A stretch of 64,000 nucleotides of DNA from NCBI GenBank assembly GCA_917880885.1, contig OU862919.1, positions 54,163,058 to 54,227,057 of the forward strand, written 5' to 3'. Source of the stretch: Limnephilus marmoratus (lineage: Eukaryota; Arthropoda; Insecta; Trichoptera; Limnephilidae). Shown one piece after another: positions 11,472 to 22,138 of this stretch; positions within the stretch are counted from its first letter, which is position 1, and each line of letters begins with the position of its first letter. The position numbers and the translations under genes are program-made. The notes beneath the pieces are model-generated. The model did no database searches, was not told the DNA's origin, and saw only the letters and a program-made list of their open reading frames with translations.

Positions 11472-13419
11472 ACTTGATAAAAAAATTTCAAATAACCAAA
11501 AATACTAAACTCGCTTACCTACGCATAAAGTGTTAGTCCTACATGAAAACTGGATCAGTGAACTCAAGTTTCATTTGAATTTAAGTGTCGTTTTCAAAAT
11601 TGAAATCAGTTGTGTCAAGAATTCAGGGAAGCTACGAAGTAGGTACCACCCACCCATAATATAACATGATAACCGTATATTATTTTAATTGACGTTTAAA
11701 AATTGAAACTAATTTGACAAGAAATGAGACTATCCCATCATTTCTCACGATGACGACAAATGCATCCAAAATGTAATAAATTCTTGAGATCCCCAAATGC
11801 ATAGTTTTATTTGTAAAACGATATACTGAACATATTTCATTAATTATTATCACATTTCATTCTATAAACCTGAAAATATCTCCCGGATAAGGCTTGGCAG
11901 ATATTGCAATTAATTCCTGCGTTATGTTGATGGTGGTAGTACATTCAAATTTTGTTACGATCGCATATTAAAACTGAATATCCCCATTATGAATTCAGGA
12001 TATAGGATCTACATGTTTAATAATTTATGTCAGCGTGACGAGACCGTATATTACGATATGTAGTAATATTTACTCTCTCTCAATGAAGTAGGTATGGCAA
12101 GGTACTATATCCGATTAGAAAATCGTTTTCTTCAGACATCTTTTAAAAAATAAATTTAATACATACAAGTTATAGGGTCGATACAAACATTGATCTTCTG
12201 ATTTTCAATATTTGTTTAATTCATCATCTGTCTTTATTCACTATTGGATGAATGTCTCCCTTGGGAAATTCCATTTTTCTTTAACCCTCGGGTTCCTACC
12301 AATGTTGTCTCATCAATACATCAGCTAAATATAAACCTTTCAATATGAAAGACCGTTTCAGAATGATTATTCTGGATAAAGGATACATCAAATAACATAA
12401 TAAACATCGGCGGTTGCGAAATGCGTGTGTTTGATATATTTCTGACCTTCGTTCGTGTTTTTGAATAACATTCAGAATTACGATGGCCTATCGCCAAATC
12501 ACGATATAAGACATAAAATTCTCTTATATATATTTTTTTCACTAAAATAATTAACCGTGATTAATAATTATGTCATCTCTTCTTTTTATCTGACGCTAAA
12601 TGTTAATATTATTATTTTTGAACACATATCCATCTATCTTTGGATTTCTGACATGATAAAATTGTAAAAACCATTAATACATGTTGTGAATAAAGTTCTA
12701 AATATATCATTTAATTACATAAAGTCTACAGCCATCTTAAAGCCTACAGCCATCTGTGGAGTGGTATAATTATCGTGTTTTATTTAATTTACAGCGAGGT
12801 AAAATATGCAAACTTCAAGAAAACTTTAAAAAAATGAAATTTGATTCGGCGTCACAATATTTTCTATCGTCGTAAATTTTCAGTTTTACTTTTTTTATAA
12901 ATTGTTCAGTGTCACAAAATTTACTTTAATCAACGTCGTCAATTTCGACACAACAATAATAATTTGACGTGTTCAGCTCAAATTTCATCATCCCAAAAGT
13001 GCCTCACATCGCGGCGTCGATCTATGGAAAAGATCATTTTCAAAGTGAGCCAAGAGATCCGGGATGATATCTTCTCCTGAATATTATAATATATTCCGAC
13101 TTATCCAGAATGTATTATATAAAATTACCCCCGCGGCTGAAACAATCACCTTCTTGCAGCTTGAGAAAATCGAGTTATTTTTCCCGAGGCAACTCTATCT
13201 TCTTTTCCCGCAAAAGAAAATTCTTGCAACATTATTATTTTTGATGAAAAAATTTCTTGCCAAAGACAGAGAGACTTTTTTAAAGTGTGTATTGCATCAT
13301 TTTTTAATGAAATATATCTACAAAAAGATTTTCTTTGAATTAAATTCTTTATACTGAAACTCGTTCGAAAGATTTCATCAATCACAGATACATATCATAA
13401 GGTTTTAAGTTTTTTGAAA
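11472..13419. other. Unassigned AT-rich stretch with a possible LINE tail
   Basis: Mostly featureless. At 12,225-12,300 the plus strand reads TTCATCATCTGTCTTTATTC and then CACTATTGGATGAATGTCTC, which resembles the 3' end of insect LINEs inserted on the minus strand. The rest is unassigned. Confidence 0.3.
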
Positions 13420-13575
13420 TATATGTATAATGATTATGTGCATGCGTGCGTATACGTATGTGTATGTATATGGGTATATTTGTATGTATATGTGTGTTGT
13501 GTAAGTATGTATGTGTATATTTGGATATATATATGCGTATATATAAATATGTATGTATGTAAGTATGTGTTCATA
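13420..13575. repeat. Impure TATG/TGTA microsatellite
   Basis: About 150 bp of alternating TATG, TGTA and TATA steps with single-base interruptions. It is low-complexity and non-coding. Confidence 0.85.
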
Positions 13576-15327
13576 TATGCATGCGGTGACTGAACAACTC
13601 GGAATGAAACCAACTCAGAACCATCTCAAATGAGTCATCTTCAAACTGGTTTAATATTTAGGTGATTTTAGATTATGGTTACCTGCAAATTTAAATTATT
13701 TTTTTCGTAGCTTTTAATGACTTTTCAAGGAGGTGTTGAGTTGACTTTATTCTCAGTTGGCATGGAACCATGAATATATATAGAGTCGACTCAGAACAGA
13801 TATAGTCTAGTGAGGCAGATTACTTACTTGTTTGAATACGATAGTGTTACTTCAATAAACGCCCGGGTTGCCGGCAATTAAAAAATAATCATTTGCTCAC
13901 TTGCGATTTAAGTATTAGAAATTCACCCACATTATTTGGAAGTTACATAGTACAAAAAGTCCATTTACTCGCTGCATGTAAATTTTAAATAAATTTGAGG
14001 GAACTTGGTAGGCTGAAAATAAGCCGTGGGATGAAAAAGATAATTATGGTTTTGAAGTATGTCCGGCTATCCACTTTATCCAGATCTGGACAAAACATAG
14101 CAATAGTAATTTCAAATAACGATGAATGAAATAAAATAAACCTTAGAAATACTTATAATTATACATCACCGAACTTACAACTTATTGTTTTTTACATTCA
14201 CATTGTAATTTAAGAACTTATAATATAATATAGCATTAAAAAATGTACACTACTCTTCCAGACACAAGCTAATGCTTCCATGGAAGAGTGGTATTAACAT
14301 ATTTGAACATGAACATGTACGCAAATTATTACATCATCTAAATGTAGATTATATTTTATATGCTAAAATAAAAATTTAAAAAAAAATGTAGTAATGATTA
14401 TACAACGATATGATTGATAGTATACAAAGTACTATTAAAGAACAACGGCAATAGGTTGCAAGAAAGGGTTGTTAAATTCTACAACTTGACCTTTGGTCGT
14501 TACAGTCCAGCGGCACAAAAAACCAGTAATATCCTCTATCAATTTCTTTTATTCCCAGCATCCAATATTGTCAATATTAACAATCCTAAATTCATAAAAT
14601 ACTTCTTGGGTTGAACTGGGACAACTCGCTCGCTATAAAGTATGTGCTTTGTCTGCAATCTTACTACTTATACGAAACAAACTTTTTTTTTGAGTTTTGC
14701 CACAAAAGTTTAAAAATGATTTTTTTAAAAGTGGAAAATGATTTTAAACCAAAACCTTCTTGATTTAATAACCGGCTTTTCTTCGCTATTTTATTGAACA
14801 TTGAATAAATTGAAACCAAGAATATGGCGTCTGGTTTTTGTATGAAATAAGAAAATTGCAAACTTCCCAACACTTATTGTGAAAATTCTATTGTATGAAC
14901 TTCAGACAGAAAAACCTGTGCTTAATGTTCTGAAACCAGAGCCAACCATCGTATAGTTTTATTTTTTTTTTATTTTCGGAAATCAAATAATCAGTTCCCA
15001 AAAACTAAAAAAGTACATTCCCAATACAATACACAAGCGTATTTTTATTCTGCTCAGTAGAACATAATATTTTATTTTATGCTAAAATATGTAGTCTGGC
15101 CGGAGAAATTGGAGAGCAGGCGTTGAGTTTATTTTTTTATATAATAAATTTTGTCAATATTCAATGATGGGTACATACCTAAATAATATCGTCTACAGTA
15201 CTACATGACGACTTACAACCCTTAAGTATTCTGGTTGCTTCCTTTTATCTATTGTCTCCCTCGATTTTCTTTGTACCAAATATTATGTCATATTCTCTCT
15301 TTGCCTCCATACCGTTCATGGTTCCAT
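13576..15327. other. Unassigned AT-rich stretch
   Basis: No recognisable coding sequence or family. A 9-bp inverted pair ACTCTTCCA / TGGAAGAGT sits near 14,254-14,290. The short open frames at 14,414-14,614 and 14,664-14,873 resemble nothing known. Confidence 0.35.
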
Positions 15328-15372
15328 GACAGTTGATTCGCCCACAGTTGATTCGCCGACAGTTGGCTCCCC
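15328..15372 (+). repeat. 15-bp tandem repeat, three units
   Basis: Units GACAGTTGATTCGCC, CACAGTTGATTCGCC and GACAGTTGGCTCCCC lie in tandem. A related inverted sequence (GCGGATCAACTGTCAGG) occurs near 37,470, suggesting the end of a dispersed repeat. Confidence 0.75.
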
Positions 15373-15597
15373 GGCATACTTTTAGACAATATGCAATCGG
15401 TTTAGAGAAACTACTGTATACCTAATTACACAAAATATAACTAAGTGACCCCGAAGGGATGGGTAGAGAGGATGTTCCGGCGAATAACAAAGTGTAATAA
15501 TAATAATAACGTAGTATTTATATGGCGCAGTTTTGTGATATTTCACTTCAAGTGCTTGTAAAACATGTTTTCCTTCAAATGCATCAAGAAAAATCTT

Positions 15598-15705
15598 TAA
15601 TTAAGTCAGAAAAAGATATTGACTCCATTGGGACAACTTACCATGTAAGCAAAGGGTCCTGGGTTCTGTCCCAGAGGAGCCAATATCTTTTTCTGATTTT
15701 TCTGT
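15598..15705 (+). mobile_element. SINE-D: tRNA-like fragment between inverted arms
   Basis: Between the arms 15,606-15,626 and 15,676-15,696, which pair over 21 positions with one mismatch, is a tRNA-like segment. It contains GGGTCCTGGGTTCTGTCCCAG, a degraded box B with its stem. It looks like a tRNA-derived SINE piece caught in a small inverted duplication. No other copy was found here. Confidence 0.4.
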
Positions 15706-16340
15706 CTCCAGATTTTCGATTGAGCTTCCCTAATAATGTCTTCATTTAATTACGGATTATAATTTGAGATTTTACTCATAGAGTTAAAAATTGAAAATAA
15801 AGGAAAAATCTACTCGTCTTTTTACTATATAAGTACAGAAAATATACACTGTATGTAAATTCGTTTGATATTCATACGAACTTATTATTAAGGGTATTTC
15901 TATGTCGATTTTACGTTTTAAATTAAATATCATTTTGGAGGGCCAATTGTCGGCGGTTTAGTCGCTTAAGTAGTTTCATAGGGATTACATAAAAAAGCAG
16001 TTGGCAAAAATCAAACCAAACCACTCGCTAGCTGAAAATCTTGAATACTTCGCCAATACTTTATTTCAAAGGCATACGTCACTATAAAGCCTCCAGACAA
16101 CGAACAGAATACAGATTTTCCCAATAAAGTGATTCTTATTGATTCTATTTATCACTTTATATTTATACTAATATACTTTTACTTCATCTCTAAAACAAAG
16201 CTTCGAGAAGTGAAAAGTAGACGTAGATATAAATCGTAAAAATGTAAAAGTTACCAAAGTTAAGTGCTTTTGTTCCCATTATTATCGATATTATAGCCCG
16301 TTAGTAAGTGTTCAAAAAGAAGAAGAAAGAGAAGAGATAT

Positions 16341-16570
16341 GACGACCTCCGTAGTCCAGATGGTAAGACTCTTGAATCACAATCCGGAAGTCGCGGGTTC
16401 GAACCCGGCATGCGCAAATAAATTTTATCTGATTAATTTGTGTTATTTCACAATTAAGTCATTTAAAAATAATATATAGCATATTTGCGGCATGTTCCAG
16501 AGTGGAAGATACTATCAGTATCGCCCTGGTGTAAGACCACCATTCATATAATTACTGTTTTGGCTCTAAA
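16341..16570 (+). mobile_element. SINE-C, 3'-truncated copy
   Basis: Starts GACGACCTCCGTAGTCCAGA with box-A-like TAGTCCAGATGG and a perfect box B (GGTTCGAACCC), then the AAATAAATTTTAT body and the segment AGATACTATCAGTATCGCCC. It matches the first half of the full copies at 28,121-28,548 and 62,310-62,730. It stops at about 16,570, where LINE-J sequence begins, so the second half is missing. Confidence 0.85.
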
Positions 16571-17165
16571 AACGTTTTTTTACATTAACTCCACACAGGA
16601 GGCCCTGAGGAAAATAATTTCCCTCAGGGCCTATGCCATCTTTGAAGATGCTGTGTGGAGGGTCTTTTTGAGGAGAGAAAGGAGTGAATATGGGTCTCGT
16701 AGAGATCCATGTCGTAGGCAACACAAAGGCCGGCAAATCGTTTCACTGCCGAGCTGTTGAACTTAAGAACGAGTCGTAGAAACGGACCGTTCTTATGTGA
16801 CTAATGTCAATCGTATACAAATGTTGGGCACTTTTGCCAGTGTTTGGCGTGTTTCCCGACTATGCACCCGTGCCGAGGGAATCAATGATGCTAGTTCCTC
16901 GGAGCGTCTTCCATTGTAATACCGGTAGAACAAGGACAGCATTCCCACCTGACGCCTGTGCTCTAAAGATTGCAATCCGTTTGTTAAGTTAGGAGAATCT
17001 ATCAAACGGACCACCCGTTTCTGCACAGAGTAGAGTTTTTTTTAGGTATTTTGGGGCTCCACACCAGAGGTGGTTGACAAATTCAACCGTGGGGTGTACT
17101 TGCGATTTGTACAGGGTCAGCAGTTGTGTACTATTTAAGTACCTGCGGGTCCTGTGCGGTGCGCC
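16571..17165 (-). pseudogene. LINE-J reverse transcriptase C-terminal fragment
   Basis: On the minus strand the frame at 16,793-17,026 reads QKRVVRLIDSPNLTNGLQSL, then EHRRQVGMLSLFYRYYN and EELASLIP. This is the post-RT C-terminal region of a Jockey-like LINE, closely matching the better-preserved copy at 33,771-34,493. Upstream coding continues only in broken frames. The 3' end carries a CCCTGAGGAAAATAATTTCC block inside an inverted repeat (about 16,603-16,630) that is also seen in the other copies. It is 5'-truncated and inactive. Confidence 0.75.
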
Positions 17166-17450
17166 CAGTTTCTGAGAGGCTAACTTAATTCTGGCTTAGA
17201 TGGATAGATATTATATTCAAAAATAATATATCTCTTTTTAGTAACTTAAAAAGTGTTCAAAAGGAACTCCAGTGAGAAATATTATGGCTTTAAAAAATAT
17301 GTTCATATAGAACAATAAACGCTGATTCTGAATATATAAGTTTTATGAAATAATATTAAACGCAGAGTTCTTAAAAAAATATTAAAAAGTCCATTTTTAA
17401 TCGTGTCATTAAAACACACCATCAAGTTGGTATTATTAAAATGTTTAGTG

Positions 17451-17988
17451 GTGACGTCACTGCTCACCGTAATTTTCAAGTCATTGTACGGGAATGTATG
17501 ACACAAGCCATCGTACTAACAACATTTCGTGTTATTGACGTACTGCTTATAGAGACTTAGTTATTGTTTTTATTGAAACATTATTTAGGCCTAAATAATT
17601 CAGTATCAAAAATCATACTACATAGTTTATCTCTATAATTAAAAATATTTAAAAACTAAACTGCACAAAAAAATCGTAATGCTACTAATTCTCGTTCAAA
17701 ATGGCGGGAGTCGAACAGCTGATTAGCGCTGTACGCTGTAGTTGCCTACAATTCCATAACATTGATATCAAATCTTAAAAGCTAAAAAAATAACAACTTT
17801 ATGCAACTTTTAAACCATTCTCTCGTAATAATATTGAAAAATAAAATAATATAATAAAGAAAATATAATAATTCCGCCTAAATGATGTTTTTAATTATTG
17901 AATAGTTTCATAGCGTTTTCCATACTGACATACAAAATGACAACACCCGTTGAAAATAAAACAAACATTTGGTGAGTGATGACGTCAC
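17451..17988. mobile_element. Candidate inverted-repeat element with TGACGTCA arms
   Basis: GTGACGTCACTGCTCACC (17,451-17,468) is matched by an inverted GTGACGTCATCACTCACC ending at 17,971. The arms are short and no target duplication is clear. The interior is AT-rich and non-coding, except for a GC-richer piece around 17,700-17,750. It could be a MITE. TGACGTCA is also a CREB-type site, so regulatory chance similarity is possible. Confidence 0.35.
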
Positions 17989-18248
17989 ACAATTCAGTAT
18001 ACATAAAATGTGATTTTCGGGGATCTTGAAAAATTAAAACTTTGACAATTATTTTAACTATTAAAACTCGAAAAATAAAAATAAATATGCCGTTATTTAA
18101 GTTACAAGGTCATTATTCATTAAAAAAATTTTTTAAAAAAAGACTGGAGTTCCTTATTGTTTTCTAAAATGCTGGAAATTCGGAATTCGGGGGCTTCATA
18201 TGAATTCTGAAATTTTAAATATGAGATTGACCAAAATGGCATTTAAAT

Positions 18249-18308
18249 GAGAGGTCTCAGTAGACGAATGGTAGAGACGTTTTCCTCGGTAAGACGAGAG
18301 GTTCTGTT
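18249..18308 (+). other. tRNA-like head cut by a LINE 3' end
   Basis: GGTCTCAGTAGACGAATGGTAGAGACGTTTTCCTCGG resembles the D-arm to anticodon-arm half of a tRNA or SINE head (shown here only as an overall span; the key part is ATGGTAGAGACG). It ends at the T run at 18,309 where LINE-K begins. The missing box B suggests that the insertion or a deletion removed the 3' half. Confidence 0.3.
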
Positions 18309-19065
18309 TTTTTTTTTTTTTAATCCTTTATTTTTCCCAATTTCACATTTTATAGTTACATATTTTGGATATAATAAAAATAATGGGAACCCACTAAGGC
18401 GCAGCCTGATGTAAAATTAAATAAATAGAGTTTTTACATTTGTATGGTTTAGCCATATTTTTAACTCTTTAGTTGCAACTTGGATATTTTTTGGTAAAAG
18501 GTTAAAAGTGCGAGGTCCAATAAAACTACTGTGAGTTTGCATTTGTTTTGTGTTTGTTTGAGGGGCATAGAATACATTATTATTTCTAATGTTTGTTCTG
18601 TTTTCATTTTTTTTCGAATTTGTTTCTGTTTTTATAGATATATTTCATAGTTTGCAGTATAAATAGTTTACGGAGACTGAATAGTTTGGATTCTTTGTAT
18701 AAAGCATCAGTTGAAAATGTTTTAATTCTATTAAACATAACTTTGACAATATAATTTTGAGTTGTTTGTAAAGGTTTTATAAAAACATCAAGCGCACCAC
18801 CCCATCCTATTATTCCGTACATGAGTGAAGATTGCACCAAAGAAAAATAAATCATTTTTAATTTGTCAATATTCAGCACTTCTTTAAGTCTGTAAAATAT
18901 GTACGTAAGATATCTTAATTTAGAAACGGTATTATTAATTTGTGGTTGTTAATTTATATTTGTATCAATATACGAGTATATACCCAAGTATTTGATCTTA
19001 TCAACTTTTCGACTCCCATTTGAGACCTTTGTTATCTTTTTTATTTTTCTGTGTTTTGTTCTTTT
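18309..19065 (-). pseudogene. LINE-K reverse transcriptase fragment with 3' UTR
   Basis: A CR1/Jockey-type LINE 3' end, 5'-truncated. The T run at 18,309-18,323 is its A tail on the minus strand. The frame at 18,604-18,879 reads KMIYFSLVQSSLMYGIIGWGGALDVF then LQTTQNYIVKVMFNR (shown in pieces), the thumb region after the RT core. Further upstream, in shifted frames to about 19,065, KVDKIKYLGIY can be read, the conserved KYLGV motif. The 3' UTR from 18,324 to 18,600 recurs, with small differences, at 49,837-50,210 plus 55,867-56,000, where it is split by the LTR element. Confidence 0.75.
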
Positions 19066-19194
19066 TCACGTTTTAGTTTAGATTATTTGTGTTATCTTCT
19101 TCTTCTATGATGTATTACGCTGATGGGAATAACCTTCAAAAGTTATAAAAAGGGAGTTGTTTTAATTAAAAATGTAATGTTTCCTTGTGTGTCC

Positions 19195-19650
19195 CTTATT
19201 ATTTCCTGTACCATTCATCTGATTGTGGTGAAACTCTGGTGAGTTTTGCGCACGGCCACGAAGGTTGCTATATATAATGGTGAGCCCTGACGTTATGAAA
19301 TTTGTATTCACATTTTACTATAGGTGGCGCGCGAGTTATTTGAATAAAGTGTAAATTTAATATATTTTAGCGGAAGGGAAGGAAGGAGGGAGGTGTTGAC
19401 GGGAGGGGTGGACGAGGGAGGGAAAAGGGTCGCGGGAGGGGAAAGCATATATGCGGAGGAGGGGTGTGGGACGAGGAAGGTGCAGAGGGAGGGAATGTTA
19501 TGGAGGCAAGTAGCGGTAGGGGATAGCAAGGGGTAATTTTGGAAAATCCATGTTACTTTTACAGACAGCTGAATGTGGCCTGCGCAATGCGCATGCAGAA
19601 AATGCGCATGTTGAAAAATATTTTGATTTATTCGTGAACGCACTGGCGGC
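19195..19650 (-). mobile_element. PyR retroposon copy (pyrimidine-rich family)
   Basis: On the minus strand the order is a GGCCACATTCAGCTGTCTG segment, a long C/T-rich tract (19,375-19,545), CTCGCGCGCCACCTATAG, then a tail unit with CAGGGCTCACCATTATATAT and CAATCAGATGAATGG. The same order occurs in the plus-strand copies at 31.5, 37.6, 41.0, 42.7 and 47.1 kb. It encodes nothing. The proline-rich open frame across the tract is a composition artefact. Confidence 0.7.
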
Positions 19651-20120
19651 AAAATCAAAATATTGTATATTTCAAAAACCACTTAAAAAAAATTATTTAT
19701 TTATTTAACTTCTCACCATACATTCTTATTTTTTTATTTTTACATACAAAAAAAATTAACCTCACTAGGACTAGGCCTGTGTTGAGGTTAACTTTTATAA
19801 ATTTGAGTGATTTTACACACACAACATACTAAAATACACTACATTTAAAACATTAAAATATTATAATAAAGTAAGAAATAAAAATATCATATTAGTGACC
19901 AGATAGGTAATTTAAGTATGAATTGTAACAATATAGACCATAAATAAATCTTTAATTACTATACCCACCAAGAAACAAAGCTAGTTCAAAACATTTAGGG
20001 TGACACTCCAATTTTGGAAAATGGAACTCAAATAAAATCTATTTATTTAAAAAAAGGTTATTATTCAAAAAACAAATATTATTAAAAAACAAATCTTATT
20101 ATTTAAAAATTGAAATCTTA

Positions 20121-20702
20121 TTATTTAAAAAAGGACAAGGATGAAAAAATAGTATGCCAATCCTCTGTTAACACAAATATCTTAACATTCTTTTTAAATT
20201 TAGCTAATGAATTGGAAGTTTTAATGTAGTCTGGCAGAATATTAAACATAATTGGAGCTTGGTATAAATAGTTTCTTTGGCCAAAAGATGTTTTAGTATG
20301 TATTGCCATAAAGTTCATTGTTGAGCCAATTCTAGTGGTATGGATTTGTTGGGTTCTTTCTGCAGATTTAGTATTGATAAAAAATGTACAAATTATTTTA
20401 GTAATGTACAACTGTTTTATACACATAATATTAGTTTCCTTGTAAAGTAGTTTAGATGGATAACGAAATTTTTTTTTGTAGATAACTTTAAGAATTAATT
20501 TGTGAGCAATATTTAGTGGTTCTACATTGGACTTTCGACAGGATCCCCAGCAAACTACATTGTAAGAAAGTCGAGATTGGACTAAGGCATAATAGACAGA
20601 TTTTAATTTCTCTTTATCCAATATATGACGAAGTTCTTTAAAAATATAGGTAAGTCTTCTGATATTTTTTGTTAACATGTCAATATGGTCATTCCATCTC
20701 AA
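20121..20702 (-). pseudogene. LINE-B ORF2, C-terminal (thumb) part
   Basis: The 193-residue frame contains RWNDHIDMLTKNIRRLTYIF, LKSVYYALVQSRLSYNVVCW, a connection region and NYLYQAPIMFNILPDYIKTS near the end. These are the conserved blocks after the RT core in CR1-group LINEs (YALVQSxLxYxxxxWG and the C-terminal NxLP block). Just upstream, in the same frame, YIRYLGVNIDKYL can be read, so the coding extends past the Met to about 20,850, where a frameshift separates it from the RT core. It ends in FFK at 20,121, followed by the 3' UTR. Confidence 0.85.
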
Positions 20703-20858
20703 ATATTTATCAATATTTACACCTAGGTACCTTATATAGTCTACTCTTTCTAAAGGGTGGCAATTACAATTACAATTTTGCAGACAATTGTGTATAATTA
20801 GATTATGAGTGTTGGAAGGCTGACTTTTTGATGATATGCTAAAAGTTACATATTTTGT

Positions 20859-21782
20859 TTATGATGTATTCAAAGTTAAGATGTTATTATTTAGCCAACT
20901 CTTTGCTATTCTTAATCCTGAATCACATTTGTCAAAAGCATCTTTCCAGGTTTTACCCTCAAATATTAAAGCAGTGTCGTCTGCGAAACTGACAATGTTA
21001 CCTGGAATATCTAAATTACACAAATCATTAATGTAGATTAAGAACAATATTGGTCCAAGTACACTACCTTGTGGAACCCCAAAAGAGATTTGTTTGCTTG
21101 TGCTTAAATTATCATTTATCTCTACTTGTTGTGTTCTATCGCTAATATAGGATTTGAACCAACTTAATGCTGTACATTGAATGCCAAGAGAAGATATTTT
21201 TTTGAGGAGTAATCCATGGGAAACTGTGTCAAATGCCTTTGATAGATCTAAGAACACAGCTAAGGCTTTGTTTCCATAATCCAGGGCACTAGTGACTTTT
21301 GACAATACCTTCAACACTGCATCACTCGTTCCTTTATTTTCTCTGAAACCAAACTGATTGCTAGAGAGTAATTTATTTGTTTCTAATAATGATACCAATC
21401 TCGACTTAGCCAATCTCTCTATTACTTTTGAAAGCGTGTTAAGTAAGGATATAGGTCTATAATTATTGACATCTAGTTGATCTCCACCTTTAAAAAGAGG
21501 AATCACTTTAGCTTTCTTACAGTGAGAAGGAAACATCCCACTCTTGAAACTAATATTAATAATATGAGATATGGGACCAGCTAATTCGGATACATGGAGT
21601 TTATATATCATAACACTTATAGAATCAATACCGCATGAGAAAGACATTTTTAAATCATTTATCACTTTTGTCACTTCAGAAATGTTAGTTGGCTTAAAAT
21701 CAAAATTATCCCCGGTAATGTGAAGTTCAGATTTAAAATCATTCACTAGGCAGGTCTCACTAGTTTTATTATCACTGCACAA
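20859..21782 (-). pseudogene. LINE-B ORF2, reverse transcriptase core
   Basis: This 307-residue open part holds the RT domain: VIPLFKGGD (93-101), NYRPISLL (107-114), NQFGFRENKGTSDAV (142-156), motif A VFLDLSKAFDTVSH (176-189), motif B GVPQGSVLGPILFLIYIND (235-253) and motif C FADD (266-269). All three catalytic aspartates are present. The frame is open upstream through ITNHINDFFSDIGPSFANN until the T run of LINE-A at about 21,840, so the Met at 21,782 is not the true start. It stops at 20,859, where the thumb continues in another frame. The sequence groups with CR1/Kiri-like LINEs; I do not fix the exact clade. Confidence 0.9.
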
Positions 21783-21843
21783 ATTGTTAGCGAAACTTGG
21801 ACCAATGTCACTGAAGAAGTCATTAATATGATTAGTAATTTTT

Positions 21844-21874
<31 letters not shown>

Positions 21875-22138
21875 GCAACATTTATTATAATTACAATTTT
21901 ACAACAAATATATAATTTTTTTTTTACAGGTATTTTTTTTTACTACCCTTCCATTTAAAGCATTTGCTTGTGTATGGAAGGGGAGTGTACATAAATGCTA
22001 TTAGTTATTAGTTATAAGTTAGTACTTAAATAATTAATTGTACATAAATATATGTGAGCTGCAGTATTTGTTTGATAATGGTGTGAATTTTTTTAAAAAA
22101 AGAAAGAATGTAATGGAAAACTAAGGATATTTGTAAGA

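Noticed and set aside
16341..16413. tRNA gene with a perfect box B
   Set aside because: The acceptor and anticodon stems do not fold properly and the same head recurs attached to a constant SINE body, so it is a SINE-C head. The same reasoning applies to 3,091-3,165 and 58,940-58,985.
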